This document shows, in pieces, positions 48,862-55,013 of a stretch of 55,013 nucleotides of DNA; the stretch's first letter is position 1, and each line of letters begins with the position of its first letter. The notes under the pieces are model-generated. The model was not told where the DNA came from. It did not search any database and saw nothing but the letters and a program-made list of their open reading frames with translations. This DNA is from Lachnospiraceae bacterium UBA7160 (GTDB lineage: Bacteria; Bacillota; Clostridia; Lachnospirales; Lachnospiraceae): contig DKWE01000107.1 of assembly GCA_002491565.1 (NCBI GenBank), positions 410 to 55,422 on the forward strand. The letters run 5' to 3'. The translations under genes were made by a program, and so were the position numbers.

Positions 48862-50289
48862 ATGGGAAACAGAAATTCAGGGAAACAGACAGGTATTTCC
48901 AGTCCGTATGAGCTGGAGGGACGGATTCCGTTTGGGCAGGCAGTGCTGTACGGGCTGCAGCATGTCCTGGCGATGTTCGTCGGGAATCTGACGCCGCTTT
49001 TGATCATCGGCGGTATGTGCGGACTCGGGGACGCAGGCGTTCTGCGCGATGTGCTGCAGAGTGCTATGCTGATCGCGGGCGTGGTATCGCTGGTGCAGCT
49101 CTTTACGATTGGGCCGGTCGGAGCGCGGCTGCCGATTATCATGGGGACAAGCTCCGGCTTCATCGGAGTCAGCAAGGGTATCTGCAGCTCAATGGGCGGC
49201 GGCGTGATCGCGTATGGCGCGATTCTGGGCGCATCGCTGATCGGCGGGCTGTTTGAGGGCGTGTTGGGCTTTTGCCTCAAACCGCTGCGGCGATTCTTCC
49301 CGCCTGTCGTGACAGGTACGGTCGTGATGGCGATTGGTCTGTCGCTGATCTCCGTCGGTATCAATTCCTTCGGCGGCGGCAATTCCAATCACGACTTCGG
49401 ATCACCGGTAAATCTGCTGGTCGGCACGGTTGTGCTGGTGACGATTATTTTACTGAAGCATTTTACAAAGGGAATCTCAAGTACGGCGTCCGTGCTGTTC
49501 GGTATTGTAGTCGGCTACATCCTCTGCGCGGTGCTTGCGCTGATTCTGCCGACGACGTATGAATACACCGATCCGGCGACCCAGGAAACGGTTACAGCGA
49601 CGTGTTCCTGGGTACTGGACTGGAGCAAGGTGGCGAACGCCTCCTGGTTCTCCGTTCCGAAGCTTCTGCCGGTGAAGCTGGTCTTTGACGCGAAGGCGAT
49701 TATTCCGATGCTGATCATGTTCATTGTGACGGCTGTTGAGACAATCGGTGACATTTCCGGTATCACGGAGGGCGGCCTTGGACGGGAGGCAACGGACCAG
49801 GAGCTTTCCGGCGGTGTCATCTGTGACGGACTTGGCTCGACGCTGGCGTCGCTGTTTGGCGTGCTTCCGAATACCTCCTTCAGTCAGAATGTGGGACTGG
49901 TCGGAATGACCAAGATTGTCAATCTGTTTGCGATCTCAATGGGAGCAGTGATTCTTGTGCTCGCGGGATTTTTCCCGAAGATTGCGGCGCTCTTTGAGAT
50001 GATGCCGCAGTCTGTGCTTGGCGGAGCGGCTGTGATGATGTTCTCTTCAATTGTCGTCAGCGGCATCCAGCTTGTCACAAAGGGCGGCGTGAACAACCGC
50101 ATCGTGACGATTATCGCGGTGGCGCTCGGCTTCGGATACGGACTTGGATCGACCTCCGATGTGCTTTCCCAGCTTCCGTCGTGGGTCGGATACGTCTTCG
50201 GCGGCTCTGGCATCGTCCCGGCGGCGCTCGTTGCTATGGTGCTGAATGTAGCGATTCCGGAAGGGAAGGAACCGTTCGCTAAGGCATAA
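48862..50289 (+). CDS. Nucleobase:cation symporter-2 (uracil/xanthine permease)
   Basis: Predicted 475-residue membrane protein with about 14 hydrophobic segments. Landmarks of the NCS2 family are GLQHVLAMFVGNLTPLL (first helix), the glutamate in ETIGDISGITEGGLG, and FGVLPNTSFSQNVGLVGMTK, which contains the NAT signature region. It imports xanthine, uric acid or uracil with H+ or Na+; the long form with this signature fits xanthine/urate rather than uracil carriers, but that is tentative. AAGGAGA precedes the ATG at 48862. A single gene. Confidence 0.9.
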   Translation: MGNRNSGKQTGISSPYELEGRIPFGQAVLYGLQHVLAMFVGNLTPLLIIGGMCGLGDAGVLRDVLQSAMLIAGVVSLVQLFTIGPVGARLPIIMGTSSGFIGVSKGICSSMGGGVIAYGAILGASLIGGLFEGVLGFCLKPLRRFFPPVVTGTVVMAIGLSLISVGINSFGGGNSNHDFGSPVNLLVGTVVLVTIILLKHFTKGISSTASVLFGIVVGYILCAVLALILPTTYEYTDPATQETVTATCSWVLDWSKVANASWFSVPKLLPVKLVFDAKAIIPMLIMFIVTAVETIGDISGITEGGLGREATDQELSGGVICDGLGSTLASLFGVLPNTSFSQNVGLVGMTKIVNLFAISMGAVILVLAGFFPKIAALFEMMPQSVLGGAAVMMFSSIVVSGIQLVTKGGVNNRIVTIIAVALGFGYGLGSTSDVLSQLPSWVGYVFGGSGIVPAALVAMVLNVAIPEGKEPFAKA

Positions 50290-50384
50290 ATATAAAGGAA
50301 CGGGGACCGAAGGCAATTGATAGAAAAACATCATAGCTGTAAGACAGAGGGCCTTAAAAAGAAAAATATGTGATTTGTAATAAA

Positions 50385-50424
50385 AGCTCCGGGACAGAGG
50401 AAAGAACTGTTCTGGAGCTTTTTG
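50385..50424. terminator. Terminator, probably bidirectional
   Basis: AGCTCCGGGACAG (50385-50397) pairs with CTGTTCTGGAGCT (50407-50419), two G-T pairs, followed by TTTT on the + strand and preceded by TTTTATTA on the minus-strand side. It ends the NCS2 permease transcript and could also stop transcription from the minus strand. Confidence 0.75.
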
Positions 50425-50485
50425 CTGTGGTGCGCCTGGCGGCGCACATTTCTAACGGGTGAAAAGTCCCGAATCCGCCCGGCAG

Positions 50486-50731
50486 CATAGCCTTATTCAG
50501 GTCAGGATCGATCCAGTCCCTGTTGACCGTTACAGCCTGCTTGCAGTTATCATAGACTACAATGGTTGGTACGCCGCCGAAGTAGTTCAGCGCATGGTTG
50601 TTGACCTCGCTCCACTGAGGCTCAGCTGTTGAGATTATTCCTTCCACATAGATGTATTGTGAATGCGGAAGGACAGCGACGAACACGACGATAACGTTGA
50701 TCTCACCAGTAAGCTTATCGATCAGGTCAAA
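50486..50731 (-). pseudogene. IS21-type transposase (IstA) fragment
   Basis: An open stretch of about 82 codons reads DLIDKLTGEINVIVVFVAVL, then YVEGIISTAEPQWSEVNNHA, then YFGGVPTIVVYDNCKQAV and DPDLNKAM. These match the integrase-like core of IstA transposases (CxxYFGGVP, DNCK). Both ends are missing and no istB is nearby. It directly abuts the 3' end of the AraC gene, so it is a deletion scar of an old insertion. Confidence 0.7.
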
Positions 50732-50738
50732 TGTCTTA

Positions 50739-51608
50739 TCATGGTGTTTTTGGTTCTCTCTGCAACTGTTTTCTGATTTGGGAAGGAGTTGCATTAAAGT
50801 GCTCAAAAAACATCCGGCGAAATATCTTATAGTTGGTAAAACCATGACGTTCCAGGATAAGTGATAAGGTATCGGTAGTTGTAAGCAAATCCTGATAAAT
50901 ATAAGACAATCGGACTTCATTTTGGTATTCCAGGAAAGTAAGCCCCATATGCTTTTTAAAAAAACGGCAGAAATACCCAGCTTCTAAAAAGACAATTTGG
51001 GATATTTCATCGATCGAGATGGAGCGGTTATAATTTTTAGCTGTATAATTTAAAACCTGATTCAGGCGCTCAAGATCTTTTGCTCTATGGTTCATGCTTG
51101 CATGAAAAACTTTTATGCTGAAATTATGATAAAGCTGAAATAAGATTTCAAAAAGCAGGCTGTTAAAGCGCAGTAAATAGCCCTCAGGGCGGATATCGTC
51201 TACAACTTTCATTTGCATTAAGGTATCTTTGAAAATAGTGAGTTTGGTTTGGCGAATAGGATCATTCGTGGGATCATCCAGCTCAAAACGCAGCTGCTGT
51301 ATATCAGGAATATACAGCTTTATAAAATTGAAGGGTATTTGAAAAACAATCCCTATATTGGGGGATGTGCATTTAGTAGAGTGAATAACACTGGAGTTGA
51401 TTAAAATGCACTGTCCTTCATGCAAATGGCAGGCGGAGGATTCTACAGTAACATCCAGTTCTCCTTTTATCATGTAAATAATTTCAATAGCATCGTGCCA
51501 GTGATTTGGATAGTAACTGCCGTTGTCAATATCCGTAAAAAAGCGGACATGTGTAGTTTCCGGAACCTGTATAATTTCATAGGTATGTTTTGAAGATTGT
51601 TCTGCCAT
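50739..51608 (-). CDS. AraC family transcriptional regulator
   Basis: Predicted 289-residue regulator. The N-terminal cupin-like sensing domain (~10-110) contains HWHDAIEIIYMIKGEL and a second half ending near SSVIHS; the C-terminal AraC helix-turn-helix pair (~185-285) includes SIDEISQIVFLEAGYFCRFFKKHMG and NYKIFRRMFFEHFNATPSQIR. It is divergent from the GPH/GH5/GH43 operon, and its probable binding sites are the 22-bp-spaced direct repeats at 51692-51731. The ligand is likely a sugar released by that pathway. Confidence 0.9.
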   Translation of the reverse strand: MAEQSSKHTYEIIQVPETTHVRFFTDIDNGSYYPNHWHDAIEIIYMIKGELDVTVESSACHLHEGQCILINSSVIHSTKCTSPNIGIVFQIPFNFIKLYIPDIQQLRFELDDPTNDPIRQTKLTIFKDTLMQMKVVDDIRPEGYLLRFNSLLFEILFQLYHNFSIKVFHASMNHRAKDLERLNQVLNYTAKNYNRSISIDEISQIVFLEAGYFCRFFKKHMGLTFLEYQNEVRLSYIYQDLLTTTDTLSLILERHGFTNYKIFRRMFFEHFNATPSQIRKQLQREPKTP

Positions 51609-51691
51609 ATGGGGACCTCATTTTCATTGAAGTATTCAATATCATTCATTTCTGCATTCTATCATAAGAATTCCCTGATTTCAATATAAAA

Positions 51692-51760
51692 GAGAATATT
51701 GACCTATATTTTGGAGAATATAGGGTCTATGTAAAATGGCTTTATATATGCTACTATAAT
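51692..51760 (+). promoter_or_regulatory. Promoter with 22-bp-spaced direct repeats (AraC-type activator site)
   Basis: GAGAATATTGACCTATAT (51692) and GAGAATATAGGGTCTATG (51714) are direct repeats 22 bp apart. The second ends directly at the -35 position of TATAAT at 51755-51760, which lacks a good -35 hexamer (TAAAAT). This fits activation of the operon at 51826 by the divergent AraC regulator. Confidence 0.6.
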
Positions 51761-51825
51761 AGCGTAAATTAAGGATGTTCGATGCGCATAGGACAGAAAA
51801 GGAAAGAAAAGGAGAAGATTTTCAA

Positions 51826-53202
51826 ATGGAGAATAAGAGCAAATTAACCTTATCAAAAATCATAGAACGTTTTTCATACGGGTGTGGTGATTTCGGGTGT
51901 AATATTATCTATACAGCCATGTCTGCGTTTTTACTGTTTTATTACACGGATTATGCAGGGGTAAGCTCTCTTGCAGTCGGGACGATCATGATGGTATCCC
52001 GTATTTTTGACGGAATCAGCGATATCATTATGGGCGTGATCGTAGACCGCACCAGGTCAAGATTTGGCAAGGCAAGGCCGTGGCTTTTGCGGATGTGCGT
52101 ACCCTTTGCTTTATCCGGAATCCTGCTGTTTTCTGTTCCGACCTCATGGGCAACCACTCCAAAGCTGGTTTATGTATTCATTACATATAATCTGGTATCT
52201 ACGGTTATCTATACAGCAATCAACGTACCGTATTCTGCGCTGAACGCCTTGATGACTCAGGATCCATATGAAAGGTCCGTACTGAGTATTTTCAGAAATC
52301 TTCTTGCGACGGCTGGTACGCTTATTATTAATACGTTCACGCTTCCAATGGTTGAATTTTTTGGGAACAATGCTTCTGCATGGACAAAAACCTTCTGTGT
52401 GTTTGGAATATTGGCAGTGGCTGCATTTCTGATCAACTTTTTTGGAACAAAAGAACGGGTAAAATCAGTTGCCACGGAATCCGGTAAGAGACCGGAAGTG
52501 CCATTTGGAGTTGGCATCAAGGCGCTGTTTCAGAATAAATACTGGATTATGATGACGGGAATGCTGGCTTTGTTTTTCCTGATGTACTCTGTAAATGGCG
52601 GCGCCACAGTTTTTTATGCGAAGGATATTCTTGGAGATAAAAATCTGGTTGGAACGATCAATGGAATATTTAATGTCGTACAGATCGTAAGTATGTTTTT
52701 CATTGCGATGCTTGTAAAAAAATATGGAAAGAGAAATGTATTTGCTCTTGGCCTTGTATTTGACATCATTGGTATGCTGCTGCTGAACTTCTCCGGCGGT
52801 ACAATGATTTTGATTGTAGTCTCCAGCATTATACGAGGTGTGGGAAATGCCTGCGGTGGCGCGACCATGTGGGCTATGGTATCCGATACCATTGATTATG
52901 GCGAATGGAAAACCGGGGTGCGTACGGAAGGCCTTGTAAACAGCGCATGCAGTTTTGGGTATAAAATTGGCAACGGAATCGGTTCTGCGCTTCTTGGATT
53001 GATTCTGGAAGTTGGAGGATACGTAGGAGGAGAGGCGGCTGTTCAGTCTGCTGTCGCACTTACGTCCATTAAGGTCTGCTTTGTGTGGATTCCGATAGTG
53101 ATTTATGTCATTGGCTTGATCATTATGAAATTTTACCATTTGGATAAAGAATTTTCAGGAATTATCGAAGATTTGAAAAAGCGTGCAAAAGCAGAAAAAT
53201 AA
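51826..53202 (+). CDS. GPH family sugar symporter (MelB/XynB-type)
   Basis: Predicted 458-residue membrane transporter with 12 hydrophobic segments. The N-terminus ERFSYGCGDFGCNIIYTAMSAF and the loop DGISDIIMGVIVDRTRSRFGKARPW are hallmarks of the glycoside-pentoside-hexuronide symporters; WMMVSDTIDYGEWKTG-like sequence (MVSDTIDYGEWKTGVR) is also conserved. It should import a glycoside or short oligosaccharide with Na+ or H+. AAAGGAGAAG precedes the ATG at 51826. It is the first gene of the operon with GH5 and GH43 enzymes. Confidence 0.92.
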   Translation: MENKSKLTLSKIIERFSYGCGDFGCNIIYTAMSAFLLFYYTDYAGVSSLAVGTIMMVSRIFDGISDIIMGVIVDRTRSRFGKARPWLLRMCVPFALSGILLFSVPTSWATTPKLVYVFITYNLVSTVIYTAINVPYSALNALMTQDPYERSVLSIFRNLLATAGTLIINTFTLPMVEFFGNNASAWTKTFCVFGILAVAAFLINFFGTKERVKSVATESGKRPEVPFGVGIKALFQNKYWIMMTGMLALFFLMYSVNGGATVFYAKDILGDKNLVGTINGIFNVVQIVSMFFIAMLVKKYGKRNVFALGLVFDIIGMLLLNFSGGTMILIVVSSIIRGVGNACGGATMWAMVSDTIDYGEWKTGVRTEGLVNSACSFGYKIGNGIGSALLGLILEVGGYVGGEAAVQSAVALTSIKVCFVWIPIVIYVIGLIIMKFYHLDKEFSGIIEDLKKRAKAEK

Positions 53203-53224
53203 AAATGTGTCAGGGGGAAAATCA

Positions 53225-54406
53225 ATGAAGATAAAAGGAGTAAATCTGGGGAATTGGCTGGTGCTGGAAAAGTGGATGAACCCGGCCCTGTTTGCGGGGA
53301 CAACTGCGGAAGATGAATATTATCTTCCGCGGCAGCTTGCGAGAGAAGTATATGAGGCAAGAATTCAGATCCATCGTTCGGAATATATTACGGAACGGGA
53401 TTTTGTGGCAATCAAAGCAATGGGAATGGAGGCAGTCCGTATCCCTGTTCCGTACTTTGTTTTTGGCGACCGGGAGCCGTTTATTGGCTGTATCCAGGAA
53501 CTGGACAAAGCGTTTAACTGGGCAGAAAGATATGGCCTGCAGATCCTGATTGATCTTCATACGGCGCCTATGGGACAGAATGGATTTGACAACGGAGGAA
53601 TTTGCGGCGTTTGTAAATGGTCCAGGTATCCGGAAGAGGTGGAATTTGTGCTCTCTGTTCTGGAAAGATTGGCTGAGCGTTATGGAACCAGAAAAGGGTT
53701 ATGGGGAATTGAGGTTCTGAATGAGCCGATTACGGAACGCGCATGGAAAATGATGGATGTGCCTGTCCGCTATCCGGCCATAGACAGAGAGATGGCTGAG
53801 GGATCGGGACCGAATACTCTGGAGTTCCTGAAAGAATTTTATTGCAGGGCGTATGACCGACTTCGGAACTATATGCCAAAAGAGAAGTATGTCGTGATTC
53901 ATGATGGTTTTGAGCTTCTGGCATGGAAGGATTTCATGCGGGAAGAAAAATATGAAAACGTGGTGCTTGATACGCATCAATACCTGATGTTTGCAGAAGC
54001 GGAGGGATGCGAACAGTCTTTGGAAGCATATCAGGCCTATATCGGGGATCACTATGCAAAGGATATTGAGGAAATGCAAAAGTATTTTCCGGTCATTTGC
54101 GGGGAATGGTGTCTCTTTAATTCTCTTGCCTGTGGGTGCGACACAAAGGGTGGGCAAAGTGTTTTAAATGGAGTGGAAGGAAATGCGCAGGAACAACTGA
54201 GCGCGGAGGATAAGAAGGCGATTTACCGTACGGTTGCAAAAGCACAGATAGAAGCATGGAATAAAGGCAGCGGATATTTTTACTGGAGCTACAAGCTTTT
54301 GACAGATACGGTAAATGAAAAAGGCTGGATTGGCTGGGATAGCTGGGATTTGGGAAGATGTGTGGATTTTGGCTGGTTTCCGGAGGAAAATGAAAAGGAG
54401 GAGTAG
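53225..54406 (+). CDS. GH5-family glucanase / exo-beta-1,3-glucanase-like hydrolase
   Basis: Predicted 393-residue TIM-barrel hydrolase. The N-terminus KGVNLGNWLVLEKWM and the acid/base Glu167 in EVLNEPI, with nucleophile Glu294 in CGEW, fit GH5 (exo-1,3-glucanase-like subfamily); FYWSYK and GWDSWDLGRCVDFGWFP lie near the C-terminus. No signal peptide, so it should work on oligosaccharides imported by the symporter 22 bp upstream. The ATG at 53225 has AGGGGG upstream. The exact linkage (beta-1,3, beta-1,4 or beta-1,6 glucoside) is not determined by sequence. Confidence 0.88.
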   Translation: MKIKGVNLGNWLVLEKWMNPALFAGTTAEDEYYLPRQLAREVYEARIQIHRSEYITERDFVAIKAMGMEAVRIPVPYFVFGDREPFIGCIQELDKAFNWAERYGLQILIDLHTAPMGQNGFDNGGICGVCKWSRYPEEVEFVLSVLERLAERYGTRKGLWGIEVLNEPITERAWKMMDVPVRYPAIDREMAEGSGPNTLEFLKEFYCRAYDRLRNYMPKEKYVVIHDGFELLAWKDFMREEKYENVVLDTHQYLMFAEAEGCEQSLEAYQAYIGDHYAKDIEEMQKYFPVICGEWCLFNSLACGCDTKGGQSVLNGVEGNAQEQLSAEDKKAIYRTVAKAQIEAWNKGSGYFYWSYKLLTDTVNEKGWIGWDSWDLGRCVDFGWFPEENEKEE

Positions 54407-54410
54407 AGCG

Positions 54411-55013
54411 ATGATTCAGAATCCGATTTTTCCGGGATTTAACCCGGACCCCTGTATCTGCAGAAAAGGGGAAGACTATTATGTAGCCGTTTCGACGTTT
54501 GAATGGTTTCCGGGAATTCCGGTTTACCATTCCAGAGATTTAAAGAACTGGGAATTATATACCCATGTTCTGACGGACGATGAGGCGGTGGACCTGAAAA
54601 AATTGCCCAGTGCGAAAGGAATCTGGGCTCCGTGCCTGACGTATTGCGAAAAGGACGACCTCTTTTACGTGGTATATGGCGTAATGAATTCTATGAACGC
54701 GCGGTATTTTGATGTTGATAATTTTCTGATTACAGCAAAGGATATCAGGGGGCCGTGGAGTGAGCCGGTATACCTGCATTCTTCCGGGTTTGACGCCTCT
54801 ATATTTCATGATGACAATGGAAAAAAGTATGTGGTTTCTCTGGAATGGGAAACCAGGGAGGGCTATGAAAAGCCGGGTGCAATCTGCATGGTGGAGTATT
54901 CTGCCGAGAAAAAAGAAATCATTGGTTATCCCAGAAGAATGTGGAGAGGCGGCACGGACCGCGGATGTATTGAGGCTCCTCATCTGACAAAAAAAGGAGA
55001 ATATTATTATATC
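54411..55013 (+). CDS. GH43 beta-xylosidase/arabinofuranosidase, N-terminal part
   Basis: The first 201 codons of a GH43 five-bladed propeller enzyme; the window ends inside the gene. Catalytic base Asp13 in NPDP, pKa modulator Asp128 in FDASIF and general acid Glu188 in CIEAPH are present, so the visible part is intact. The sequence NPIFPGFNPDPCICRKGEDYYVAVSTFEWFPG is typical of the xylosidase-type subgroup. GGAGGAG lies a few bases before the ATG, which starts 4 bp after the GH5 stop. With the GPH symporter it suggests use of xylan- or glucan-derived oligosaccharides. Confidence 0.92.
   Translation, partial: MIQNPIFPGFNPDPCICRKGEDYYVAVSTFEWFPGIPVYHSRDLKNWELYTHVLTDDEAVDLKKLPSAKGIWAPCLTYCEKDDLFYVVYGVMNSMNARYFDVDNFLITAKDIRGPWSEPVYLHSSGFDASIFHDDNGKKYVVSLEWETREGYEKPGAICMVEYSAEKKEIIGYPRRMWRGGTDRGCIEAPHLTKKGEYYYI

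Overview
The window reads as chromosomal DNA of a gut- or rumen-type Firmicute, most probably a Lachnospiraceae member. The signs are strong AGGAGG-type ribosome binding sites, a YesM/YesN two-component pair next to an LplB/YtcP-type sugar ABC transporter, YtrA-type GntR/ABC genes, a cobalamin riboswitch, and many glycoside hydrolases (GH3 twice, GH5, GH13/GlgX, GH36, GH43). No rRNA, tRNA, CRISPR array, prophage or intact insertion sequence was seen. The taxonomic call is inference from gene content only.

Layout. 132-2432 is an aconitase-family hydratase. 3134-14161 is a carbohydrate uptake locus: solute-binding protein (SBP), two permeases, a YesL protein, a second paralogous SBP, a sensor kinase and an AraC-type response regulator. 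14162-15177 is a gene-poor scar with an orphan consensus promoter and a possible transposase remnant. 15178-24863 holds a small membrane protein, a GH3 enzyme, a secreted trigger-factor-like isomerase, a patatin-like lipase, a MATE exporter and a GlgX-type debranching enzyme. 25152-32455 is a seven-gene ABC exporter cluster with a YtrA-type GntR repressor. 32568-36952 is a GH36 alpha-galactosidase followed by two LacI regulators. 37245-44214 contains a YARHG-domain secreted protein, a circularly permuted GH3, an AAA/PD-(D/E)XK protein and a hexapeptide acetyltransferase. 44332-48580 is a riboswitch-controlled cobalamin/corrinoid (or siderophore) uptake operon plus a CGGC-domain gene. 48862-50289 is an NCS2 nucleobase permease. 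From 50739 to the end runs a second saccharide locus: AraC regulator, GPH symporter, GH5 and GH43 (cut by the window end).

The most unusual trait is a set of short tandem arrays, each with its own unit sequence: 38, 37, 31, 38-39, 69, 36, 25-28, 18 and 30-32 bp. They sit between genes or at gene ends, often inside transporter operons. One lies inside the cobalamin riboswitch and multiplies a peripheral hairpin arm. Another triplicates the 3' end of an ABC ATPase gene. A third is a three-hairpin array with a compensatory base change. Two 42-bp duplications also occur in frame inside proteins. Together they suggest a genome that generates locus-specific minisatellites able to vary leader and intercistronic RNA structure. 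That interpretation is inference; the arrays themselves are visible in the sequence.

Two promoters (before 3134 and before 51826) carry direct repeats exactly 22 bp apart, ending at the -35 position, as expected for AraC-family activators. They link the YesN-type regulator at 12572 and the AraC regulator at 50739 to their neighbouring sugar operons.
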